Below are positions 4,918 to 11,408 of a stretch of 11,408 nt of DNA, piece by piece. A model generated the notes under the pieces. The model was given only the letters and a program-made list of their open reading frames with translations, searched no databases and was not told where the DNA came from. Position numbers and translations under genes: made by a program. The DNA comes from Lachnospiraceae bacterium (GTDB taxonomy: Bacteria; Bacillota; Clostridia; Lachnospirales; Lachnospiraceae). Positions within the stretch are counted from its first letter, which is position 1, and every line of letters starts with the position of its first letter. The DNA lies in assembly GCA_014804285.1 (NCBI GenBank), contig JAAVAA010000016.1:5982-17389 (forward strand), given 5' to 3'.

Positions 4918-6612
4918 TTACCCTGCATAGTTCAAATTCTCAAAATATTCAAACTCAGATATTCCGTCAATCATACGTCCTTTCTGGCTTTCGTTATAAT
5001 AGATTTCTCCACATTCTCCACTATCCACAACTTGAAAATAGTATATGTTCTCTTCCATGTTAATTCCGGTTACCATAATCTGCTCTCCCGCTTTCACCAC
5101 GGTCTCCACGCCTTCCATCCTAACAGGGATATCCTTTATGACAATCAAATTCCATGCTGCCTTTATCTCATAAATTTCCTCAGCAGCAACCAGCTTTCCT
5201 TTTTCATCCCACTTAAAATCCATATATCCCGTATGCGTCCCTAATGCATGTACAGTAAGACTAATACCGATTCTCTCTGTTCCCCAAAAGCTGCTATCAA
5301 AATAGGCTTCTGTCTTTTCATCACACTTCTTAATCTCCCCGTCCGTTATCTCATATACACACATGGTATCCACATCTTCTTCAAGAACTACAAAGACCAA
5401 AAAAATGCGTCCATTCTGGCGTTTGATTACATACGCATCTCCAAATCTGCCTACACCTGCTCTCTCGTTCATATCATCTATCGCAACATAGACAAATCCA
5501 TCCCCTGTCTCATCAGACGTGATCTCCACAAGCTGTTCCATCCCAAGCAGTCCGGCAATGTCTTCGCCTTCGGGAACGGCAGCGATCAGTTCTGTGTGAG
5601 GATTGGTATATTCTTCTCTGATATATTCGTAAAACAGACCATAAGGAAGGGTAATTTTCACTGCGCTTCCCGGGCCGGGCGTCATATCATTATAAATAAT
5701 GACTATCCCCGCACCGTTTAAATACCAGTTGTCTGTCTGTTCTTCGCTGAAAGCGGATTCTACATAATCTCTTATACTCTGCATGTCTCTTCTATAAAAC
5801 TCGGTGAGCCAATCCATAATGTAATCTACCGCCGCCTTATAAAAGCCCTCCTCATCCTGTAGAATATCTGTAAGTTTCAGCTTCCTGCCATTTTGCACAT
5901 CAAAAGTTGCACCTGCATATACAGCACCAGCATATCTTCCCAAATATGCATTCATATATTCTTCAAAGCTCACAACGGTACTGTCACTTCTCATCAATTC
6001 GGCATTCTGCCAGCAGGAGTGGGTATAGAAAGATCGTTGTGAATCATTATCATTTTCTTTCTCAAAATCATCATATGCCTCCTGTGCATATTGGAGAAGC
6101 CCTTCATGCTCCTTTTCGTCAATTGGCAGAAAATATTCTGCCAAAGCCGCCTGCAAATTTTCAAATCCCTCATTCTCTACCGTGACAGTATCTTGAAATG
6201 CCTCATATAAAACAGTTTCCCCATCCTGTGCATACCATTCCTTGTTTTCAGTCATAATAGAAACAACCGGAGCCGCTCCCTCTGTTAGTTCTCCCCACGG
6301 CTTCGGAAAGGACTGCATTTCAAGACTTGAATCCTTAGCCTCCAAATCTTCTTCTGCTTCCTTCTCATCATCTAAGGCGGTCTGCGCAGATTCTGCATCA
6401 GCTTCCACGCCAGATTCTGCACCGAATTCTGATATGCTCTCTGTTAGGTCTTCCTCTTGCTCTCCCGTTCCTTGAGATTCTTCCGACATTTCTTCCTGCA
6501 AATTTGTTTCAGGCTGCATCTCTGCACTTTTGTTCCCACACCCGGCACAAAGTATTGCGCTTAACGCAATCACTGCTATTATTCTTCTTAACTGATAAAC
6601 TCGTTTTCCCAT
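4918..6612 (-). CDS. RsiV-like (DUF3298/DUF4163) lipoprotein
   Basis: The 564-residue product starts with a signal peptide whose lipidated Cys is probably C25 (CAGC), then a long Glu/Asp/Ser-rich linker (about 29-100). Residues about 113-340 match the DUF4163-DUF3298 module found outside the membrane in the anti-sigma factor RsiV: FDVQNGRKLKLTDIL (about 237-251) and IVIIYND...GPGSAVKITLPY (about 303-324). The remaining 220 residues are beta-rich and unrecognised, ending in an SH3-like looking stretch. RsiV proper has a cytosolic anti-sigma domain and one TM; here a lipid anchor replaces both, and no sigma factor gene is nearby, so an anti-sigma role is unlikely. In RsiV this module binds lysozyme; whether that holds here is unknown. 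AAGGGG lies seven bases before the ATG. Confidence 0.88.
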   Translation of the reverse strand: MGKRVYQLRRIIAVIALSAILCAGCGNKSAEMQPETNLQEEMSEESQGTGEQEEDLTESISEFGAESGVEADAESAQTALDDEKEAEEDLEAKDSSLEMQSFPKPWGELTEGAAPVVSIMTENKEWYAQDGETVLYEAFQDTVTVENEGFENLQAALAEYFLPIDEKEHEGLLQYAQEAYDDFEKENDNDSQRSFYTHSCWQNAELMRSDSTVVSFEEYMNAYLGRYAGAVYAGATFDVQNGRKLKLTDILQDEEGFYKAAVDYIMDWLTEFYRRDMQSIRDYVESAFSEEQTDNWYLNGAGIVIIYNDMTPGPGSAVKITLPYGLFYEYIREEYTNPHTELIAAVPEGEDIAGLLGMEQLVEITSDETGDGFVYVAIDDMNERAGVGRFGDAYVIKRQNGRIFLVFVVLEEDVDTMCVYEITDGEIKKCDEKTEAYFDSSFWGTERIGISLTVHALGTHTGYMDFKWDEKGKLVAAEEIYEIKAAWNLIVIKDIPVRMEGVETVVKAGEQIMVTGINMEENIYYFQVVDSGECGEIYYNESQKGRMIDGISEFEYFENLNYAG

Positions 6613-6655
6613 AAATACCCCTTATAACCTGAACCTTAAATTTTGATTTGCTAAA

Positions 6656-6684
6656 ATTATAACAAGCCTAATCAGGCAGTTCAA
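6656..6684 (-). promoter_or_regulatory. Strong sigma-A type promoter for the RsiV-like lipoprotein
   Basis: On the minus strand TTGAAC (6679-6684), a 17-base spacer and a perfect TATAAT (6656-6661) lie about 40 bases before the ATG. The spacer holds an imperfect dyad, GCCT-GATT-AGGC, which might be an operator or chance. Confidence 0.75.
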
Positions 6685-6800
6685 GCATTACCTTTTCCTC
6701 ATAAATTCATACAAATTTCCTTTATTTGCTAAAGTTCCTATGGTATTCTGGATAATAGAATATGAACATTTCATTTAATATACGGAAGGATCCGCAGATC

Positions 6801-7007
6801 ATGAGTAAATACAACTCTTTATGGGAATATATACAGAAAAATGGCGTTCAATCTTTCAGCCTGACCTTCGACGAAATACAAAACATCGCAGGAGTACCAA
6901 TTGATCATTCCTTTTTGAAGTATAAAAAGGAACTCACGGAATACGGATATCAAGTTGGGAAAATATCTATGAAAGAACAAACCATTATTTTCAATAAGAT
7001 TGATTGA
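6801..7007 (+). CDS. Small DUF7662-like protein
   Basis: The 68-residue product MSKYNSLWEYIQKNG... carries LTFDEIQNIAGVPIDHSFLKYKKEL (about 22-46) and a C-terminal beta strand pair. From memory this is the conserved small domain annotated DUF7662, frequent in Clostridia; its function is unknown. The ATG at 6801 is chosen because GGAAGGA lies 10 bases upstream and homologs begin MSKY; an in-frame ATG at 6762 lacks a ribosome binding site. It is the first gene of a plus-strand trio. The 188 bases between it and the divergent lipoprotein gene hold that gene's promoter, but I see no convincing plus-strand -35 box. Confidence 0.85.
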   Translation: MSKYNSLWEYIQKNGVQSFSLTFDEIQNIAGVPIDHSFLKYKKELTEYGYQVGKISMKEQTIIFNKID

Positions 7008-7027
7008 CAAATCAGAGGTATTTAGTT

Positions 7028-7435
7028 ATGTGGATATGTCCAAAGTGCGGAAAAGAATTCAAAAACACAGCTCAATCACATTATTGTGGAGAGAAACCTA
7101 AAACAATTGAAGAATACATCCTGTGTCAGGATGTAGAAAAACAAAGTGATTTGCTTGAAATATGGCAGACTCTGCATGAAGCACTCCCGGAGGCTGAGGA
7201 ACGCATATCCTGGAGCATGCCAACGTATTGGAAAGGTCATAATATACTTCATTTTGCCGCCTCAAAGAAACACATTGGTTTCTATCCGGGTTCAGAGGCG
7301 GTAACCTTTTTTCGAGATCAATTGAAAGATTATAAAACCGATAAAGGAACTATTCGTATTCCCTATGGTGCAGTTGACAAAGCATTGATTCATAAAATTG
7401 CCCGTTGGTGCCTCGAGACAGGAAATCATGCCTGA
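7028..7435 (+). CDS. Zinc-ribbon plus DUF1801 (YdhG-like) protein
   Basis: The 135-residue product has an N-terminal zinc-binding motif C4-x2-C7-x10-H18-x-C20, then a DUF1801 domain: TIEEYI, PEAEERISWSMPTYW (about 57-71), HFAASKKHIGFYPG (about 77-90) and GTIRIPYG. DUF1801 domains share the fold of the frataxin-like YdhG family. The biochemical role is unsettled, although some relatives are annotated as iron chaperones. The start at 7028 is preferred over longer frames because AGAGGT lies eight bases upstream. Twenty bases separate it from the DUF7662-like gene, so they are probably co-transcribed. Confidence 0.87.
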   Translation: MWICPKCGKEFKNTAQSHYCGEKPKTIEEYILCQDVEKQSDLLEIWQTLHEALPEAEERISWSMPTYWKGHNILHFAASKKHIGFYPGSEAVTFFRDQLKDYKTDKGTIRIPYGAVDKALIHKIARWCLETGNHA

Positions 7436-7460
7436 TGAACACGTTAGATTAGCGTGATAT

Positions 7461-8018
7461 ATGGAGCATTATAATAAAATGAATTGGATAGAAGTTCTGG
7501 AAAAAAGAATAAAAGCCAAAAGACAAATACTCTTTCAAAAAGATGATGAATTTATTCAGGAGCTTCTTTTGTTAATAAATCAGCAATCCCGCCAAACGGT
7601 CATACTGTGGGCATTGGATTTGGCAGAAGAAACGGTAATTCTTCTGGAGCAGAAATACCCGGCAGATATTCGAGCCAGACAAGCCTTAGAAATGACAAAG
7701 CTATGGGCCTGCGGAGAAATAAAAATGCCTGTTGCCAAAAAAGCTATTTTAGCCTGCCACGCCGCTGCCAAAGAGCTTTCTTCTTTGGAGGATATTGCTC
7801 ATTATCATGCGGTGGGGCAGGCATGCGGAACTGTCCATGCAAACGGACATGCCATTGGCTATCCTATATATGATTTGACATCTATCATAAGGAAATATGG
7901 CATAGAAAACTGTAAAGAACCTATTGAAAACAGAAAATCATATTATATTGATAAATTGCTATATTGGAAAGAGCATCATATGGAATTTCCCGGAAATTGG
8001 GCAAGTTTTTTACAATAA
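7461..8018 (+). CDS. Putative immunity protein, Imm-5-like
   Basis: The 185-residue, largely helical protein matches from memory the family annotated 'putative immunity protein' (Imm-5): QTVILWALDLAEETVILLEQ (about 45-64), YPADIRARQALEMTKLWACGE (about 66-86), a helix with ILACHAAAKEL, and HAVGQACGTVHANGHAIG (about 115-132). Imm-5 was defined from polymorphic toxin loci, where it is predicted to neutralise a toxin domain. No cognate toxin is visible beside it, so it may be an orphan immunity gene or serve another role. The start is uncertain: ATG 7461 lacks a clear ribosome binding site, and in-frame ATG 7479 has GGAG about 12 bases upstream. It lies 25 bases after the DUF1801 gene and converges on purC. 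Confidence 0.8.
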   Translation: MEHYNKMNWIEVLEKRIKAKRQILFQKDDEFIQELLLLINQQSRQTVILWALDLAEETVILLEQKYPADIRARQALEMTKLWACGEIKMPVAKKAILACHAAAKELSSLEDIAHYHAVGQACGTVHANGHAIGYPIYDLTSIIRKYGIENCKEPIENRKSYYIDKLLYWKEHHMEFPGNWASFLQ

Positions 8019-8033
8019 TATAAAACTTTCTTG

Positions 8034-8876
8034 CTAGTTTACAAGTCTGTTTAAGCATTCAGTATACAATTTTTCTGTCTGAATCAATACATTTTCCGGT
8101 ACTTTGTCAAATTGAAACTCACCATTTACTTTATTGTTCAGCAGCCAGTCGCGCAAGAATTGTTTATCAAATGAATCCGGTGATACACCAACTTTGTAAC
8201 TGCCGACATCCCAATATCTGCTTGAATCCGGTGTGAATATTTCATCAGCCAGAACCAGTTCTCCCTGTCCGTTCTGACCAAATTCAAACTTAGCATCCGC
8301 AATAATCAATCCTTTAGAAAAGGCATATTCGCTGCACTCTTCATAAAGCTTAAAACAGATTTCCGTAATTTGTTTTGTCATCTCAGCACCTATTCTGGAT
8401 TCAACCTCCTCTATGCTTACATATTCATCATGTCCAATATCATGCTTTAATGCAGGAGTGAGAATCGGCTGTTCCAGTTTTTGAGCCAGATTGTAATTTT
8501 TCGGCAGTGTAATACCGCAGAAATTTTCTCCGTTATTGTATGCTTTCCACATACTTCCATACAGATAACCACGTACCACGAATTCAAAAGGGAACATATT
8601 TAGTTTTTCAACCATTACCGTGCGTTCCCTGTAAAAATCATTTTGAAAAAATGAAGGCATATTTTCAACCCTGTCATCAATAACATGATTCAATACAATA
8701 TCGCTGGTCTTTTCAAACCAAAAGTTGGATATTTTGTTTAAAACTATCCCTTTGTCTTTTATCAGCACAGGCAAAATATGGTCAAACGCGGATATTCTGT
8801 CTGTTGTTACAATTACTAAATATTTATCTGAAATGTCATAAATCTCCCTTACTTTACCACTATATATTCGTTCCAT
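8034..8876 (-). CDS. purC: Phosphoribosylaminoimidazole-succinocarboxamide synthase (SAICAR synthetase)
   Basis: The enzyme joins CAIR and aspartate with ATP to give SAICAR in de novo purine synthesis, in the cytosol. Both family signatures are present: FPFEFVVRGYLYGS (95-108) and IIADAKFEFG (181-190). The N-terminal SGKVREIYD (6-14), TDRISAFD (25-32) and DEIFTPDSSR (201-210) segments of the ATP and substrate sites are also intact. At 280 residues it belongs to the longer PurC form; B. subtilis PurC has about 241. Its start lies inside the end of the methyltransferase gene (17-base overlap, different frame), so it is translated from the same message rather than sitting in a pur operon. It may be a second copy or the only copy; that cannot be told here. 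Confidence 0.96.
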   Translation of the reverse strand: MERIYSGKVREIYDISDKYLVIVTTDRISAFDHILPVLIKDKGIVLNKISNFWFEKTSDIVLNHVIDDRVENMPSFFQNDFYRERTVMVEKLNMFPFEFVVRGYLYGSMWKAYNNGENFCGITLPKNYNLAQKLEQPILTPALKHDIGHDEYVSIEEVESRIGAEMTKQITEICFKLYEECSEYAFSKGLIIADAKFEFGQNGQGELVLADEIFTPDSSRYWDVGSYKVGVSPDSFDKQFLRDWLLNNKVNGEFQFDKVPENVLIQTEKLYTECLNRLVN

Positions 8877-9714
8877 GTACGTTGCTGTCTCCTTCTATTT
8901 TCTGTGCAATAAGCGTATCCATACAATGCTTATGCGGTATTCCCCCACTGTTGCAGTCAAATACCTCCTCTTTGCAAGTGTGGAACAGCCAGTCATGATA
9001 ATACGTGAACAGCTCTCCTGAATACCATGGGTGTCTTTTTTCTTCATCCCGTGTACTGTCCGGAGCTCGCTTGATAAAAGGTTTTTTAACAAATACATTC
9101 AGCGCATTTATACCACCCTCCGCAGTGTGTGCTTTCAGGCTGTCACAAAGCTCTTTCCGCTCAGTCTGCTGAGTGAAGTGAAGCACTCCGCTGCTGAATA
9201 CAATGTCATACTCCGTATCAGGCCTATAATCAAACAAGTCGGCTTTAAAAAAGTTAACATCAACCTTGTTGTATTCCGCAAGCTTCTTTGCTTTCTCAAT
9301 TCCCTGCTCGGATATGTCAAATGCAGTTACCGAATAACCGCATCTTGCAAAGAAAACAGCATCTTTGCCTTCGCCGCAGCCAATTTCCAATATGCGATAG
9401 GGCTTGACTGGCGGAAGAATTTTCATGATATCATAGCAGATGCGGTTAGGCATAAGTCCCCAGTAATATTCCTCTGTATTGTAGCGTTTATCATAATCCG
9501 TCACAACACTTTCATAGCCAAGCAGCGCATCCACTGTTGTATGAAGGGCTGCCGCCAGCTTCGGAAGCATCTCTATATCAGGATATGCAGTATTGTTTTC
9601 CCATTTTGAGACTGCCTGAAATGATATGTTGAGAATCTTGGCAAGCTGATTTTGCGTTAATCCCAGTTCCTTGCGCCTTTTACAAATTACTTCCCCTGTT
9701 TTCAGATTATCCAT
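8860..9714 (-). CDS. XRE-family HTH regulator fused to a SAM-dependent methyltransferase
   Basis: The 284-residue product is a fusion. Residues about 8-64 form an XRE/Cro helix-turn-helix (LTQNQLAKILNISFQAVSKWEN, about 19-40). Residues about 105-260 form a class I Rossmann methyltransferase, with motif I LEIGCGEG (109-116), acidic motif II at D133 and the SSGVLHF strand; TehB-like proteins resemble it. The fusion could be a regulator whose DNA binding responds to SAM or substrate; the methyl acceptor is unknown. The start ATG at 9714 has GAAGGAGG upstream. The gene overlaps purC by 17 bases and has its own promoter, whose -35 region contains a palindrome it might bind itself. Confidence 0.92.
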   Translation of the reverse strand: MDNLKTGEVICKRRKELGLTQNQLAKILNISFQAVSKWENNTAYPDIEMLPKLAAALHTTVDALLGYESVVTDYDKRYNTEEYYWGLMPNRICYDIMKILPPVKPYRILEIGCGEGKDAVFFARCGYSVTAFDISEQGIEKAKKLAEYNKVDVNFFKADLFDYRPDTEYDIVFSSGVLHFTQQTERKELCDSLKAHTAEGGINALNVFVKKPFIKRAPDSTRDEEKRHPWYSGELFTYYHDWLFHTCKEEVFDCNSGGIPHKHCMDTLIAQKIEGDSNVHGTNI

Positions 9715-9765
9715 TCTTGTTTTCCTCCTTCATCTACAAATTAAGCACTGCCCTAGAATAAGTTT

Positions 9766-9794
9766 ATCTTAGTACAATGGAACAGTTATCTCAA
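9766..9794 (-). promoter_or_regulatory. Promoter of the XRE-methyltransferase/purC operon
   Basis: On the minus strand TTGAGA (9789-9794), a 17-base spacer and TAAGAT (9766-9771) lie about 50 bases before the ATG. The -10 region sits in an imperfect dyad (9753-9772, 7 of 10 pairs). Confidence 0.55.
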
Positions 9795-9798
9795 TAAC
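9785..9798. promoter_or_regulatory. Palindrome overlapping the -35 box, possible XRE operator
   Basis: GTTAT-CTCA-ATAAC is an inverted repeat with perfect 5-base arms and a 4-base centre, and it covers the -35 box. XRE proteins commonly repress their own promoter at such sites, so autoregulation is plausible but inferred. Confidence 0.35.
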
Positions 9799-9846
9799 GT
9801 AACACGAGAATGAGACACAATAATTCACCTGATAGTTGAATTTGTG

Positions 9847-9875
9847 TTGCATGCTTTAGATAAAACTGTTATATA
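9847..9875 (+). promoter_or_regulatory. Weak candidate promoter for the Rpn-like nuclease gene
   Basis: TTGCAT (9847-9852), a 17-base spacer and TATATA (9870-9875) give a partial match only. An overlapping alternative is TTGAAT (9836-9841) with GATAAA. Either would put the transcript start well before the ribosome binding site at 9943-9950. Confidence 0.25.
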
Positions 9876-9888
9876 GCCTTGTTTCATT

Positions 9889-11049
9889 GTGTCTTTTGGG
9901 GCATCCACCCTTCTTTATGCTCTTGAAACCAGCTTCAGGTTCGGAAGGAGAAGGTATGAAAAAGGAAAAACAAACAACACTCCAATGCTGCTTCCATTAA
10001 TCAAAGAAATATTTCGCAAAGAATATCCCGCCGGAATCAACATTAAAATGCTGTCTACCGAATATGTAGTAAGCAAAGTTTACGAGCACGGAGAAAAACG
10101 AATTGAGTCGGTTCGTTCCGATCTGCTGATCCAAGTGGGAAGCAAAGACATATACCATATGGAATGCCAAATGAAACAGGGCGGGAATATCGCAATCAGA
10201 ATGCTAGAATACGATATGAACATTGCATTGGTACATGGGCTGGAATGGGTTGAAATTGCCAAAGCCAGTAATACCTATAAGCATAGGCTAAAGTTTCCGA
10301 AGTCCGCAATCCTGTATCTGGATAATACGAAAAACACACCCGATGCAGAAAGCTGCGTCATAGTTTTCCCAGACGAAACGGAGTACGAGTATCGTATCCC
10401 CATCCTGAAAATACAGGATTATACGCCAGAAATGATAGAAGAAAAAAATCTAAACATTCTACTTCCGTTTCTTCCAATACGTTTCAAACGTAAGTTTGAA
10501 TCCATCTTGAAAACAATGGACAGTCCAATCCGATTTGAGAAAGCCCGTAAAAAAATGGAAGCCCTGAAAAAGGATTTGACAAAGCTGGTGGCTAATTGTA
10601 TCATAATTATAAATCGTGAAGAAGAAAACGGAACATTGAGCAGTTCCACAGGTGCTGATATTGTGGAACTTATAGGAAAAACCTGCGATTATCTCTTTAG
10701 CAAGGAACCGGAGCTGCTTAGGGAGGTGCATGAAATCATGGAACCGGCAATTAAATTGTTAAGTGAAGAATTGAAAGAACAAAATGAGGCTGAATTTAAG
10801 CTTTTCAGTGAAAAACTGATAGAACAGAAGGAGGCAGAAATTAACCTTATTCGGGAAACTCTGGAAAAACAAATAATATCACAACAAGATGAAATAGACC
10901 AGAAAAATATGCAATTAAATCAACACATTAGAAATTGTATTCTGCAGTGCAAGGCAGATGGAAAAACTAAGCTCCAAACAGAGAAAATGCTTCAAATGAT
11001 ATTTTCATTGGATTCAAAAGTTACAAAAGAGATGTTGGAAGGCTTCTAA
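9889..11049 (+). CDS. Rpn-type PD-(D/E)XK nuclease/putative transposase family protein, N-terminus probably frameshifted
   Basis: The open frame holds a PD-(D/E)XK-like core. Counting from the GTG at 9889, D78 (VRSDLLI) and E92-x-Q94 (HMECQ) are the likely metal-binding residues, with Gln in the usual Lys position as in many Rpn-type proteins. KFPKSAILYLDNTKNTPD and LLPFLPIRFKRKF follow, then a long helical C-terminus (about 270-345) rich in Glu, Lys and Gln. Such proteins are thought to nick or cut DNA and promote recombination. The start is unresolved. GTG 9889 has no ribosome binding site, and ATG 9985 has none at a good distance. The best start (ATG 9956 with AAGGAG) lies in another frame and stops after 14 codons. 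A one-base indel in 9956-9985 would join it to the main frame. The downstream gene begins 33 bases after the stop. Confidence 0.8.
   Translation: MSFGASTLLYALETSFRFGRRRYEKGKTNNTPMLLPLIKEIFRKEYPAGINIKMLSTEYVVSKVYEHGEKRIESVRSDLLIQVGSKDIYHMECQMKQGGNIAIRMLEYDMNIALVHGLEWVEIAKASNTYKHRLKFPKSAILYLDNTKNTPDAESCVIVFPDETEYEYRIPILKIQDYTPEMIEEKNLNILLPFLPIRFKRKFESILKTMDSPIRFEKARKKMEALKKDLTKLVANCIIIINREEENGTLSSSTGADIVELIGKTCDYLFSKEPELLREVHEIMEPAIKLLSEELKEQNEAEFKLFSEKLIEQKEAEINLIRETLEKQIISQQDEIDQKNMQLNQHIRNCILQCKADGKTKLQTEKMLQMIFSLDSKVTKEMLEGF
9943..9958 (+). promoter_or_regulatory. Strong ribosome binding site and ATG out of frame with the nuclease
   Basis: GGAAGGAG (9943-9950) with a 5-base spacer precedes ATG at 9956. 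The frame reads M-K-K-E-K-Q-T-T-L and ends at TAA 9998-10000. The main nuclease frame is one base back from it. Two runs of five A (9959-9963, 9966-9970) are likely places for an indel. Confidence 0.6.
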
Positions 11050-11082
11050 GCTATATTGGAACATAAATAAAGGAATAAAGAC

Positions 11083-11408
11083 ATGGAAATCAAGAGAATT
11101 GATACATACGATGATACCCGATTTTCTAAATCGGTTCTTCTTCAACATGGTTGTTTCCTTGTGGATGAGGCTCCCTACGAGGTGGAAATCATCTCTGAAA
11201 GCGAAGCCGTGATTCGAGGGGCTGATCCAACGCTTTTCCCGATGGTGATTGACCAATTTCGCTTTTATACACCGCACATTATCAAATTTTACGATAATGA
11301 CGGGAATGTTATTAAAGGTTTCCCCAACATAAAGCTATTGAAAATTCCGTTGTATCAGATTCAGCCGTCCCAGTTCTATGTTGACAAAGACAAGATTGCG
11401 GCAATTAG
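11083..11408 (+). CDS. Hypothetical protein ending in a ParB-like N-terminal motif (partial)
   Basis: The first 108 residues of a protein that runs off the right edge. It begins MEIKRIDTYDDTRFSKSVLL, then a conserved-looking segment HGCFLVDEAPYEVEIIS (about 22-38), an FRFYTPHIIKFYDNDGNV strand pair, and finally IPLYQIQPSQFYVDKDKIAAI. The last stretch resembles the I-x-PSQF...DxxKI start of ParB/sulfiredoxin-like domains, which bind or hydrolyse nucleotides; only its beginning is visible, so this is tentative. AAAGGA lies eight bases before the ATG. The TAG at the window end is not in frame, so no stop has been reached. It is probably co-transcribed with the nuclease gene. Confidence 0.75.
   Translation, partial: MEIKRIDTYDDTRFSKSVLLQHGCFLVDEAPYEVEIISESEAVIRGADPTLFPMVIDQFRFYTPHIIKFYDNDGNVIKGFPNIKLLKIPLYQIQPSQFYVDKDKIAAI

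Noticed and set aside
6613..6800. Riboswitch or small RNA in the divergent intergenic region
   Set aside because: The leader of the RsiV-like gene is only about 40 bases, and no conserved RNA fold is visible.
8019..8045. Possible bidirectional terminator between Imm-5-like gene and purC
   Set aside because: The only inverted repeat (AAACT/AGTTT, 8-base loop) is short and A/T-only apart from one pair per arm, with no clear T-tract.
9956..9970. Programmed -1 frameshift at A AAA AAG-like sequence
   Set aside because: The heptamer in the right phase is G-AAA-AAG directly after the start codon, not a canonical slippery site, and no stimulatory structure was seen; an indel or slippage explains the frames better.
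11406..11408. TAG at the window end as stop of the last gene
   Set aside because: It is out of frame: the frame reads GCA-ATT-AG and continues past the edge.

Overview
The window looks like chromosomal DNA from a Gram-positive anaerobe of the class Clostridia, most likely a Lachnospiraceae relative. This is an inference from family content: short lipoproteins with Glu/Ser-rich linkers, an RsiV/DUF3298-type lipoprotein, Rpn/PD-(D/E)XK proteins, strong AGGAGG-type ribosome binding sites and classic TTGACA/TATAAT promoters. No rRNA, tRNA, CRISPR array or complete insertion sequence was seen, and no stretch longer than about 300 bases lacks a gene.

Left edge (1-1037): a truncated IscR-like Rrf2 regulator (minus) and a GNAT acetyltransferase (plus) diverge from a compact control region. 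The -35 boxes of the two promoters form the arms of a perfect palindrome. The GNAT gene ends in an intrinsic terminator that overlaps its stop codon.

Minus-strand block (1048-6612): an RsiV-like lipoprotein gene (own promoter near 6656-6684) comes first. A second likely promoter (4858-4886) then precedes a tightly packed run: small two-TM membrane protein, MmcQ/YjbR-family protein, single-TM protein, 357-residue lipoprotein, barnase-type ribonuclease predicted to be a lipoprotein, and barstar-family inhibitor. Overlaps or gaps of 15 bases or less join these six genes. Two short genes follow: an orphan copy of the middle domain of fatty acid kinase FakA/YloV, and a C-terminal remnant of an Rpn-type protein. 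The barnase-barstar pair is the highlight. The nuclease aligns to Bacillus barnase without gaps and keeps all five active-site residues, but it carries a lipoprotein signal and a roughly 55-residue acidic linker.

Plus-strand trio (6801-8018): a small DUF7662-like protein, a zinc-ribbon plus DUF1801 protein, and an orphan Imm-5-like putative immunity protein. They converge on a minus-strand pair (8034-9714) in which an XRE-HTH/SAM-methyltransferase fusion overlaps the start of purC by 17 bases.

Right edge (9715-11408): a plus-strand Rpn/PD-(D/E)XK nuclease gene whose best ribosome binding site and ATG lie in the wrong frame, suggesting a one-base indel. It is followed by a partial gene ending in a ParB-like N-terminal motif. 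Overall the window is an accessory region rich in toxin/immunity-type and surface genes, next to a few housekeeping-type genes (Rrf2, purC).
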